Source: Hofstenia miamia (lineage: Eukaryota; Xenacoelomorpha; Acoela). From it: 64,000 nt of DNA. The notes under the pieces are model-generated. The model made no database searches. It saw only the letters and a list, made by a program, of their open reading frames with translations, and had not been told where the DNA came from. Shown piece after piece: positions 1 through 12,141 of this stretch; position 1 is the stretch's first letter, and each line of letters starts with the position of its first letter. The position numbers and the translations under genes were made by a program. The DNA lies in assembly GCA_004352715.1 (NCBI GenBank), contig SCFE01000050.1, forward strand, positions 1,985,154-2,049,153, read 5' to 3'.

Positions 1-2054
1 TATCCCTAATGGATATACCTTGCCAGATTAGGCTTAAATTTGTTTTGATTTTGCCATCGATTAGCCGGGTAATTTTGAAACCTCTCAATATTAGTTATTT
101 GAATGTTTTGTAAAATCGAATAAGAAATCAACAAGATCTTTCCTAGTTGCATTTAAATGGTTTTAAGTTATTTGAATGTTTCGAAATTAAGTTCTATTTG
201 GTCAGGCGCCAGAGTATTAGATTAGTTAAGTCAACTGAATAGTAAATGAATTTTCAATTTATACAAATATTCTTACAACGCCATCTATGTAATAATTTGT
301 TAATAAATTTATCTAATGCTCGACAGTTCTTATATATTCTCTGCTTACAAGCTAATGAATATATACAAATATACAAATCACGTAGCTTATTAAAAATCAT
401 GTCATATCAAAATAATGGAAACCAAAATTTTGACAATTCCAATAAAAATGTACCTGCAGAGATTTATATTGGTATGTTGAGTGAATCTTTAACACCAATG
501 AAAAATTTGTAAATTCTCAACAATTCAACCAAAGCCCAATTCAAAAATTGCCTTATTTCAGGCATGCAATTTTGTAAGTAGTCAAAGGTCTAATCTTTGA
601 TCTAGCATGTCAGTCAAAATACTTCAATTTTTCTTTAGAAGGATAATACCCTTAGTTAATTATATTCTTCTTCATACCAAAGTTAATTTTAATACTTCTT
701 TTGCTCAAGTTAGAACTGAATTATAACCCCACCCCCGGTTCTGGGACTTTTTGTCAACAAATTCGACTTCTCGTTTTTCACTCTCAGGGAGCTACGAACT
801 AAAAAGTAAGACCATCACGATAATACCAAAACAGTGTTTTGTTATGAAATTTGAGGGATGTATAGTACGGCTTTACGAAAGTTTCTCCTTCGCAATGCAA
901 TTTTTTTTCGCGAACTGATGCTGACACTTTAGGATTATTTTCAGGTGGCAAAATAAACATTTTTTATAAATCAAAATATACTTTCGTTTGATTAAATTCT
1001 AAAATATCGTAATGCTTCAATATTATTACTTTGTTTAAACTGTTTCCTATGCAAAGGATGCACTCAACCTCCAATATCAATGCATGGAAAACTCTAAGCT
1101 TTTTATAATATATATTGTCCGTTAATAACCATTTTCAAATTCTGAAGCAATTGGCTGATTTATTTAGAATTTTGAATCTTTCGCAATTTTTCACATTAGT
1201 TCGGATCCACAAGACCCTCTAATTGCGCGCCTGTTTGAGACTTCTTATAAAACTCTTGCATACCATCACGACTGCAAATGTTAGAAGTTCTATAAGATTT
1301 TTTGTACTTTCAACCAGGTGCTTGTTGTCGCTCAAACGTGATCAACTTATTTACGCGGTTTACTGAAATACGTTATGTATTACGTCACTTCAGTGCACCA
1401 TTATTTGCCTAATTTTTTCTATTAAAAAATCAAATTATTAACAATTGCTTTCCTATCACTGCTCGTGTCAGCCCTGGTAAATATTAAATTATAAAAGAGT
1501 AAACGTGCGAATATTTCCTTGAGCAATTGTATTCTTTTCTGATGAAATGCATTTTGAATTTATTTTCTAACTAAATGATCACTTGTAAAAATTGATTTTT
1601 TTTCTATTTGACAAATACATTTTCGACACATACTTCACATCCACGACGATTTCGTTTTTTGCTTAATTTATCGCGAACTGAAGTAACAGTGAATCTTAAC
1701 TAAGAAGAGCGAGGAAATTTGTCGACTAAATTGGTTGTTAGCAACGTGTCATACATCTTGGTCAGGGTAGAGTGCAAGCTCTATGTGTATCAAACTACTA
1801 TAAATGGAGAATCATTCTTGTCAACAAAGGCACTTGGCGGTTTTGCACTTAAACTTAAATTCAACATTTACATTTAGAATTTCACTGCGCTTGTACTACT
1901 ATAGGATTTTATATTATTCTTAAGCTGTGCTGGTGTAGCGTTCGCGCTACCTGCTAATGTTGTTCTCTTCCTAATTGCAAAACATATTTCTTCAAAATTT
2001 AGTGTATTTAAGATAGTACTGTTTTTCATGTCTAGGTTAAGGGTTCATAATAAA
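1..2054. other. AT-rich flank, no gene recognised
   Basis: I see no convincing gene here. The one candidate is a short reading frame whose ATG at about 400 opens MSYQNNGNQNF and runs to a GTATGT donor-like site near 473, which could be a first coding exon. I find no partner exon and recognise no family, so I do not call it. The rest is AT-rich non-coding sequence. Confidence 0.5.
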
Positions 2055-2714
2055 CCTTGGCGATGCGAGCTTTTAGAAATCGATTCGATTAGTATTTAAA
2101 AAATCAATTATTGATTCGATTATTGCTTTAAACATTTATTTCCTCGTTGTTCTTATAAACATAAGACTATAAACAGTTTCAGAGTTGAGTGTTTGTCTGA
2201 CCATTGTGAATGTATTTCCTCCAAGACCAGTATGCAAAACTCTTTATAAAGTACTGCTTACATCCTACCAAATATATTTGGCTTTCAACAGCAAAAGGGC
2301 GATATTTTAACAAAACTTCTCTGAGCGGAAAAAAATATTTTTCAAAAATGACATTAGAACTTTTAGTTTGATTTGAAATCAACTGTTGATCTAAAAACGA
2401 CATTTTGACCTAACAAAATATTTTAATGTTTTTTGACCTTACACCCATACTAAGTGTTTGCAAAATTCACATTTTTCATATCTAATCAAATCTTTCAAGT
2501 GTGTTGTTACCCGAAAAACCATTTTGGCTTTATTCACTTTTCCACGCCTTAGTGATTACTGCAGTTTTTTTCATGATTGGTTGATTCATTTTCTTCTAAA
2601 ACGGGGATATGTGTTAGTATACTAGCATAATTCTATTGTGAATCGACAGTGGATTCGATTCGATTATTAACATCCTAAACGATTTCGATTCGATTAGTCG
2701 ATGCATTGCCCATG
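2055..2714. mobile_element. Possible non-autonomous TIR element (660 bp)
   Basis: The two ends form an imperfect inverted repeat: CCTTGGCGATGC on the left against CATGGGCAATGC read inward from the right, 9 of 12 matching. Both subterminal regions are rich in copies of ATTCGATTCGATTA. This layout is typical of hAT-like MITEs. I find no matching 8-bp target duplication and no transposase reading frame, so the boundaries and class are tentative. Confidence 0.35.
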
Positions 2715-4920
2715 CTTATCACAATATTCATTAGTGCCCCCATCCAGTATTTTCACGTAAATATTAGGCGCGTGCTGTTTTAGGAGTAAACTTAAATATT
2801 TTGAAGAGCATTACTACTGCTGTAATAGAAAACAAATTTCTAACCAACAAATTCGGGGATTTAATTCCGAGTAGATTTCGTAATTAATGCAAATTTCAAA
2901 AAATTAATGCAAAATGGGAGTGCATTCATATTCATCTGACCATCATTTTTAGTAATACATCATGTATTTTTTATTCTTTTTTTACACCTTCCATGAATAT
3001 AAACGTGTATATCTTGTCCTTGATGTTCATGAACAAGGGTTGTTCAGAGGTTGTTTGAGCCGAAGTTGTTTTCCGTAATTCTATCATAAGTCTAAGCCTA
3101 AAATTGGTCGAGATGAGCAATTTTTACCTAAATTTTTTGAACAACTCTTCAAGTAAATCGTAATGCTGCATATAAATGTTTAAAATCACAGAAATAAAAA
3201 TGCAGATTTCCCTTTCATTGATATTTAGCCTTTATCATTTTTGAGTATTTGCTAAAATTGATATCACATCATCAATATTCATACAAAATGAAATATAATT
3301 TCAACTTAGTCAGTTATTTGATTTTGTGCAATTTGATAGTCTATTTTGGAGAGTTTAGAAAATCTGCAATAATTTCCTAAAAAAATAATTAAGCACTCAT
3401 AACTCACAAAGCAACAATGATATTCAAAACACCGACTCAACCACGGGATATAGAAATGTCTTCTCCTTAATATTTTGAAATTCGTCCCGAGTACGGATCC
3501 CCTGCTGCGCAACGACCTCTGTGTTTAATCACGACGAGCCTTAATGAAACTTCAACAGTTTCTTTACAGAGAAAGTATTTGTTCGGATTAATTGCTGCTC
3601 CCATGGGCTTTAGACTAAAGTACATGGGGACTAGGATTTTTTTGGGTCCAGTCCCATTCAGTCGTACCATCCAGTCCTATGAATTTTCTGGTCCCTAGGT
3701 CTCATTGTCCCACAGCATAACTTCTATTTTGACCAAAAATTATGACTAATATTCTGAAATCTATGGTCCCAGATCCTTCGTTTTAGCTTAAAGTCACCTT
3801 GTTTTTTGCTCCCATATCCCAATCTCTTCAAACTGTGTCCAATATATCCCATGAGGATAGACGGTGCTGCAGCACCTTACTTTAGGCCTCTTGATTGCCT
3901 GAACATTGGGTACGCAGAGAATTTAAACCTTACTTGAAAAACCAGAATTTTAAGAGGAAAGAGTTAATTTTTACAGATATTTCAACACAGCAAGGCACTT
4001 TAGTTCCTATTTTCAACATTCGCGCAAAGTCACTACTCACTATGTCAATATAAAATATATAAAATATAACGTCAATATAAAAAAATTCCAAGTTTTTTAA
4101 TAGGTTTGAAGAAGATCATTTGAGTATGCAGAAAATAAGTTTGTAATGTTAAAGTTACGCCATTCAGATTAGGGTTCACATTTATATTTAATGTGTTTCT
4201 GCTCCTAATATTTGTTTTTTTGCAAATTCGTTTAAACTCGGGTTTAAGCACTAGACCGTATGCATTGCTGGATGATGGAAAAGATTGCCGATACATGTAA
4301 TTACACTTTCCTTTTATTTACTCAACAGCACGTCAGAAAACTTTTCGTGGTCTTTTAAGTGCCGCGCAACAGAAAGGAATCTTAATAGAAACCAGAATGA
4401 ATCAATTGTCCATGCAAAGTATTCCAGAATGTCTGCTTTTGACTTCATTTAAGCAGTGTATTTAGTTTAAACTTTGATTGGTCGTATTTCTATGAATTGT
4501 TTTAATAAAACTCCTTTGTTTATTCTACTTTGAATTGTTTATTACAAATTTTGTAAGAACTGTCGGTATTGATCGATTAATAGATCAGTTATTTGCTAAG
4601 CCATTAATCTCTTTGTCGCCAACACAAGTAACTCTATAGCTGATGGGGATATATTGCTTAATAGTAATGGGTATCATTGTAAAGCACATATGTTTTGAAA
4701 AAGTTGCAGAACTGTAATCAGCTCCCAAACTAATGTTTAGTGTACCGAACCGTAGGGCGTCAGATCCTACTTAAATATTTTTAGATGAAATCTTGGAATA
4801 TTTTTGTTTATAGTCTAAGATACACCCTTCAGACACAATGTGTACAATTGCGCACATGTAGAAACTTGATATTTAATGAGATATGCATTTGTATTCAACC
4901 TTGAATACCTTTGTTTATTA
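2715..4920. other. AT-rich non-coding stretch
   Basis: Only short, low-quality reading frames are present and none resembles a known protein. The stretch at about 3610-3720 has a run of TCCAGTCC-like words without clear repeat boundaries. No gene is supported. Confidence 0.5.
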
Positions 4921-5866
4921 AATTGAGCTACTTTTTTGTTATCTTAAAATTTATTTGGTCTAAGTATTGGCATAATTTAGTAATGAAGCAACCTTGTAAA
5001 AATTAGCATTCCACAAAATTGAGAATATGGTGAAACCAGCTGAATTTGAGTTATTCACAAATCATAAAATAGCTTCACAGGAAACAAGTTTTTGCATGAT
5101 TTCAATGTCATAATTCTTAAACACTCTAAATAAAATGTTTTCAAACAAAATTAAGTCATTAAATTACATGATTGGGTCACAATGTGTACAAATTTGCACA
5201 GTCAATTTCAATGAAAATATTAACAATAGAAAAAATTTCTTAATATCATCAGAAACAATGGAGGCTAGCAATGCTGAGCCGCCATATAAATATTCTTTGC
5301 ACTCCCAAATAATGTGTATGTCTGAAGGGAATATGGTGGTTTTTGTTGAAACACTTAGGATATGTCTTAATATTGCATTTGGGTATGAAGAAGAAAGGTA
5401 TCTATGCAAAAACGAGCCGGTTACAGATTTTGTCATAAAAATCACAGATTTACAAATGGGCACATTATGGGGCATTTAGTTCCTTGTAATGCAAAAATCA
5501 TTTTTATAAAATTCAAATCCTTTCTATTTATGCTGAAATAAATTATAAGATCATGAAAATTCCTTAATAAAATATTTATGGTTTTTATATCTAGAAATAT
5601 GCGTAAGTTGTTATTTTATAGACATTTTCAAATAATGAAAATTTCGAAAATTTTTAGAATGCCCTCCACTTAAGACATTTTATGGCATTTTACAACCTAA
5701 CTTTGCGGAGGATCCACTGCTAAGGGCCGTGTCGTGAACCAAATATTTCGACTCGTTTACTCTCTGGTTAACTGATCACCATAATGATTTCTCGAACGGG
5801 CTAGGAATAAAAAATCCTACCTATTTCCTTCTAGAGTTGCTCAAGGTTAGCTCACTCTTAAGAAAA
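4921..5866. repeat. First copy of a 946-bp exact duplication
   Basis: This block recurs at 5868-6813 with no difference that I can see, and the two are separated by one undetermined base at 5867. Identity across AT-rich non-coding sequence, with a single n exactly at the join, points to unmerged overlapping contig ends rather than a biological duplication. Each copy holds a 114-codon frame on + (5135-5479) and a 103-codon antisense frame (5164-5475). Neither resembles a known family. Confidence 0.9.
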
Positions 5867-5867
5867 N

Positions 5868-6813
5868 AATTGAGCTACTTTTTTGTTATCTTAAAATTTA
5901 TTTGGTCTAAGTATTGGCATAATTTAGTAATGAAGCAACCTTGTAAAAATTAGCATTCCACAAAATTGAGAATATGGTGAAACCAGCTGAATTTGAGTTA
6001 TTCACAAATCATAAAATAGCTTCACAGGAAACAAGTTTTTGCATGATTTCAATGTCATAATTCTTAAACACTCTAAATAAAATGTTTTCAAACAAAATTA
6101 AGTCATTAAATTACATGATTGGGTCACAATGTGTACAAATTTGCACAGTCAATTTCAATGAAAATATTAACAATAGAAAAAATTTCTTAATATCATCAGA
6201 AACAATGGAGGCTAGCAATGCTGAGCCGCCATATAAATATTCTTTGCACTCCCAAATAATGTGTATGTCTGAAGGGAATATGGTGGTTTTTGTTGAAACA
6301 CTTAGGATATGTCTTAATATTGCATTTGGGTATGAAGAAGAAAGGTATCTATGCAAAAACGAGCCGGTTACAGATTTTGTCATAAAAATCACAGATTTAC
6401 AAATGGGCACATTATGGGGCATTTAGTTCCTTGTAATGCAAAAATCATTTTTATAAAATTCAAATCCTTTCTATTTATGCTGAAATAAATTATAAGATCA
6501 TGAAAATTCCTTAATAAAATATTTATGGTTTTTATATCTAGAAATATGCGTAAGTTGTTATTTTATAGACATTTTCAAATAATGAAAATTTCGAAAATTT
6601 TTAGAATGCCCTCCACTTAAGACATTTTATGGCATTTTACAACCTAACTTTGCGGAGGATCCACTGCTAAGGGCCGTGTCGTGAACCAAATATTTCGACT
6701 CGTTTACTCTCTGGTTAACTGATCACCATAATGATTTCTCGAACGGGCTAGGAATAAAAAATCCTACCTATTTCCTTCTAGAGTTGCTCAAGGTTAGCTC
6801 ACTCTTAAGAAAA
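5868..6813. repeat. Second copy of the 946-bp exact duplication
   Basis: Same sequence as 4921-5866, offset by exactly 947 bp. Both copies begin AATTGAGCTAC, and this one ends GTTAGCTCACTCTTAAGAAA. It starts immediately after the n and runs straight on into unique sequence at 6814. This is the pattern expected if the end of one contig overlaps the start of the next. Confidence 0.9.
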
Positions 6814-9067
6814 CTGTTTAAGCCCCAGCCCGTCCAACTCAATGTCCTTATGAGGTAAAAAGCCAGTCCCAAATTATAAGTAACAATCTCGTTTCTCCCG
6901 AAGTTTACATTGGTCAAGATTAATTACAAACACAATGGATTTTATATATATTTTAGAGTATAGACAATATTTTTCTACATTTATTCCATGTTTACCTTAG
7001 GACGAGTCAAGGAACCGAATATTTCAATGAGTTTATCAGCCATTGTTATGAGGGGTGTTAAAAATTTGGATACATACATCTGTGACTATGTCAAACTAGA
7101 CCTAGAATATTTGAGATTTTTGTTTGGGTAGTGTAGTTACTGAAGTTGGAAATGCCCTAAAATTTGCAAATAAAAAATTTTTATTAAGTGTAATCGAGAC
7201 ATTACGTAGAGTACTCTACTACACACATCATCATTGCTTTAATCAAACTTGATTCGTACCTTGTAAATTCATTTGCTATTTGGCAAATACATCATCTTGA
7301 CACACTAAATGTGTGAATGAATTTCTTGTTTAAATTCAGTTAGATTTTATTTTCAAAGTATGATTTTGATTAATTTCTACACATACGAAACTCTCATATG
7401 AGGAATTCGCTATAGTAATATTAACTCCTATGCATAAGAGCATCCTTCACCTGTGAGTTTGTTGCGAAAGAAACTTTCCACAAATAAATTAGTAATGGAC
7501 CCAGTTGCAGTGAGTTTGCCTGTGTGCTTGTTGTGCTTGTGACGTTTTCCTATTTTCATTTGACCGTAGACCATAATTAGGGAACATTTACATTAATTAT
7601 TCAGTATTTTCTTTTCATAATTCTCTATATTAAGTAGACTTGAGCCAAAGATAGACGCTAGGTCCATTAACCTTTGGATCTAAGTCAGGCTTTTTATCGG
7701 AGACCAAATGCGTCATCTATTATTTGGTAGCATTTGCCTATGAATATAATTAGGCTATTGTTGATTATTAATTCAACAATTAGGCAATATATTATTCAAT
7801 ATATTATTCATAAAAACGTGTGCATTTGATCATTCATTAATTACAGGATGGGCCGTACGAAGAAATAGGATCAAGGCAAATTTTAAAGTACATTTCTGTC
7901 TCATAATTGTTAAATTTTTTAATTCTGATTTTTTAGTTTATGCTATTTTTTATGCTGTGATGATAATTTAAGTGCTATTATCAACGAAGAGTTTCAATAA
8001 TGTTTATAAAGTTTACTTTCGAATTATAAATTTCAAATTTGTGGAAATATGGACAAACTTGATCTTTACTGAAGAAATGCAAGGCAGAATCCATTCTTCT
8101 CGAGATTCGTTTCAATTTCGTGATACTTGTTGTATATAAATAACTCATCTGGAATCATTTCAACTTACACCTTTTGATATAGCAGTTTTTTATTGTCTTC
8201 TATTTTAGAATTTTATGACCTCATAAATGGTAAACAATTGATTTCTTGCACAGGGGCTGTTTTAAGCATGTTTTCGCAATGTTTTTTAAAGGTTATTTTT
8301 CAAATTGGTATAGAAAATCATTTTTGGGATTTGTTCAGCACTTTCTCCCTAGAAAATTACACGTATGAAAGGGAAGTTTATCATAATTCAATGTTTGCTA
8401 CTATCTTTCAGCAAAATTTTAGTAACTTAAGGGGTGGTTCCGTCTAAGAGCAAAAAAACATTCTCTTAAACATTTAAATTTTTTTTAGCCTTTTAACAGT
8501 TTTTTGTAAATAAAACATTTTTCCCACCCTCCCTGTGTTCATATTGTTCTTTAATAAAATTTGATAAAAATTATTACAGGCAAAAAATAATTTATTTTTA
8601 TTTTAAATCACTAAAACTGAATTATTTTATTATATTTATTGTAATAATTTTCCAATAAATAATGTATTACCCATCCCTTCATATCACTGTAAAAACAGTT
8701 ATTTGTTTGTAAGCATATCAATGGAAACTAAAGCATAGTTAGAACTTTATTGAATTCAATTTCCTATTTTCTAGAGTTATTTTTAAAACTGAAATTGGAA
8801 AGACAAATTGTGTAATGTCGCTAAATGTTTGAATGTTGGCTCACGTGCAGCGCATTTTAATAGAACTCGTTATCAAATAACCATTTCATTGATATGCAAA
8901 TTATTAATTTCGTGAATCACAAATCAATGATTTTGTATAAAACTGCGGATGTCGTGGCTAAATCACCCGCGATTGGTTAATTAATGACAGGCGCTTATTG
9001 GTCGCCGGCCTAATTGCTACTTGTCGTTGAATTAACGTTATAATTTAATATTACGCGGATTGCTGTC
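6814..9067. other. CTNNB1: Upstream flank of the beta-catenin gene
   Basis: No coding sequence is recognised. This stretch should hold the promoter and any 5' non-coding exon of the downstream beta-catenin gene, but I cannot place a start site. The 150 bp just before the first coding exon (about 8920-9060) are less AT-rich than their surroundings, with GCCGG and ACGCGG words, which may mark the promoter-proximal region. That last point is inference only. Confidence 0.4.
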
Positions 9068-9286
9068 ATGTCCTTTAACTTTGTGGTTAGCGCTCGGTTT
9101 TTAGGCTCACAGGCATACTCCGCAGCACCAGATACAGATGTAAATCACAAGTCTGCCACCATGGCATGGCAACAGCAGAATTACTTAGTGGATTCAGGAA
9201 TAAACAGTGGTCAGTCCACTGGTGGCCATTCGATTTCTAGCAAAGACGCTGTGGAAGATTGGCAGCCAGGATATACAATAGATCAA
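9068..9286 (+). CDS. CTNNB1: Beta-catenin exon 1: N-terminal degron
   Basis: Encodes the motif [20 protein letters not shown] followed by HSISS. The DSGINS core is the DSGxxS phosphodegron read by the beta-TrCP ubiquitin ligase. Spacing S, +4 S, +4 T, +4 S reproduces the GSK3 and CK1 priming ladder (S33, S37, T41, S45 of human). The exon ends GATCAA before GTAAGT, phase 0. The 5' limit is uncertain: AG dinucleotides at 9101-9120 could be acceptors for an upstream non-coding exon, and ATG 9161 lies in an ideal Kozak context (GCCACCATGG). Confidence 0.92.
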
Positions 9287-12110
9287 GTAAGTTTTTTTAG
9301 TCACAAGAATTTTTTAATATAAGCCATATATTTAAATCTTTTTGTTAATTTATTTTATTAAATTTTAGTGAATTACTAAATTGAAAATTTTTAATTCTCA
9401 GTGACAAAAATGAAGCTTGTTTCGATTTATTTGCAATAAAGTAGCAATTTTTAAAAAAATCTTATCTTAGAAATCATGATGCCTTACCAATATTTTTAGC
9501 TTGATATTAGGTTAAACTTTATTCTTTTTATTGATAGAAATCAAACTACTTTTCAAGTTAAGGCCACGAACTTAAATGAAAAACTACCTAAAGAGGAATT
9601 TATTGACTAGGGTCAATTGTCCAAAACGGTGTCGACGCACTGTTAGTTGCTACGCGAGCACTTAATAAATGACTAAATTATTCAATTTTGTTCCCACGCT
9701 TATATTACAATTTATTCATTTATTTTCAAACTGAATAGTAAAATCCGTTCTGAATGGCAAAGCATTTTACCACTGTGCGTGAAGTACAATGAGTAGAAAT
9801 GCTGTTTGCTTTAATGTCAAATACGATTTTCCTATTTGTATAGAATAATTTGTTCATTTGCTTATCTTCAATTCAAGCTTTTTTAGTTATACTGTGTAAT
9901 TACTTTATTTTTTATAGTGGTTTTAAAGTGAAATTTGGCTTGATTCATTATGATTGCTATAAGTTTGAGCAAGTTTGAGCGTAACAATCTTTACAAGTAG
10001 AACTCGAAAATGAGATTCATTCAACTATACTCTTTCTTTCTTTGTGATTCATTGCTGGCGTCAGTCATCATATAAATTTTATAATCGTCTTCGCATCAAA
10101 GCTTTGAAAGTATGCTTAAGTGTTGTGAAAGAGAATTTCAAAGGACGGAGCAGCTTCTCTGCATTATGTACTACAAATAACATGTAATCTCATATCGACA
10201 ACTGAGGATGTTTACAAAGTTACGTATTGGGTTAATTTTAATGCAATTCAAAAAGGCCTCACAGCCATTTTGAAGTAATATTAATAACGGTTTTATATCT
10301 TATTACAAATCTTTGTGTTACACTTTTTTGTGATTTTTAATATTTCTCTTATTTATATACAAAAACCCAAAATGTCTAGTCATTTTTTAATTGAGTAGGC
10401 CAAACCTTATTGAATAATACATTTTCTGCAAAATTTAAAATCTCAAATATAACTGCTAGTTATTACGTCCGTCGAGGTTGTTTTTGATTACGTTGGTTTG
10501 TCTGAATGCAACTTTGTGGAATAACTATGAGCGGATTATTTTGAAATTTCCATAAGAAATTGTCTCGAGTCAACCAAGAAGTAGGATTCTGTAGGAATGA
10601 GTGAGAGACAGAAATATATTTCGAGGGTTGATTCGGGTAGACCAGCCAATTTGTGAAAAAATCGCAAACATGTCCGCATCAATAAATCTAATAGTGGATT
10701 TTAGAGTGAATATTGACATATGGAATAAACGTGATATATAGGAAGTCAAAACACTAATAAATTTTATTATTATTCTGTTCCCCATTACGTTATATCCATT
10801 ATAATATTTAGTGACTAGCAATTTCCAACTATTTCCCATTGGAATATGCAAGATCAGAAAGTTTTCAGGAACATATCTCTATCATATCATTCTTTCGTAA
10901 AATGTTGGAGTGACCCATGCTTTTATAAAGGTGTTTTGGGCTATGTCCCTACATCCTCTCCAATAAAAAATTTTGGATTCTTCCCTGGGCAGAAAATGCA
11001 CTCTTAGCGTGATTCTGCACTCGGCGAGTTCTTTTCTAGTTTATGTTCTTTCTTGTTTTTCTAAATATAACTGTATTCAATTGATAGCATGTAGCTATTC
11101 CATTTATTATTTGCAAAATTTTATTTGTGGAAGCACAGATATAGTTAGGTTGCCTTCAAAGAAAAATGACGAAGAAGATATGTTTTTTGACGAAGAGGTC
11201 ACAGAATTCACTGTTTAATTGCCCATAAGGAAAAAGGCCTAATGCAAAACACTCATTCAACTTAAATGATTGAAGTGATAGAATTGCTTTAATTTCAATG
11301 GCTTATTCAAGTTATTTTATTATACGTAAATTCACGTGACCTCCCTAAATGACCACAACTTTTGCTTTACTTGGGGGAATTTTAGTGAAATTGGTCATCA
11401 AGTACAACTACTATAATAGGTTCTGATTGAAGTTATTATCGTAAGTAGTTCAACTGGAGTAAATTTGGAAATAGGAAAATTTTGGTTGTTAATTTGCTAA
11501 AGTTGATCGATTATGTTTTGATAACATTTCAATGAAGCAAAACTACAAACATTTGTAAGGAGTGTTGAGCAATTGAAGTAAACGTTAAGTAGTAGTAAAT
11601 ATTTATCTTTAGGCACAAGAAATGAACGAGCAGTTGACAATAACGCGTCAGCAGCGAATTCGGGCTGCGATGTTTCCCGAGACTTTGGCCGACGGCACTA
11701 CATTCCCCGCGCCTCAAATTAACAACACCAACCCCACAGCCGTTCAGCGCCTTTCGGAGCCATCTCAGATGCTGAAAGAAGCAGTGATAGGGCTTATCAA
11801 CTATCAAGACGATTCAGATCTCGCAGCAAAGTATGTTTTATTTGTCTCTATGTATACATTCGCTTTCTAAGGCCATTTATATCTTCATTAACATTAAGAA
11901 ATACATATGGCATATGTTCATATATATATATANNNNNNNNNNNNNNNNNNNNNNNNNNNNNNNNNNNNNNNNNNNNNNNNNNNNNNNNNNNNNNNNNNNN
12001 NNNNNNNNNNNNNNNNNNNNNNNNNNNNNNNNNNNNNNNNNNNNNNNNNNNNNNNNNNNNNNNNNNNNNNNNNNNNNNNNNNNNNNNNNNNNNNNNNNNN
12101 NNNNNNNNNN

Positions 12111-12141
<31 letters not shown>

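Noticed and set aside
246-512. 88-codon frame near the left edge
   Set aside because: Could contain a small first exon (ATG near 400, GTATGT near 473), but there is no partner exon or recognisable family; not enough to call a gene.
5135-5479. 114-codon frame repeated at 6082-6426
   Set aside because: The repetition comes from the duplicated block, not conservation. The antisense strand is also open, and no family resemblance is seen.
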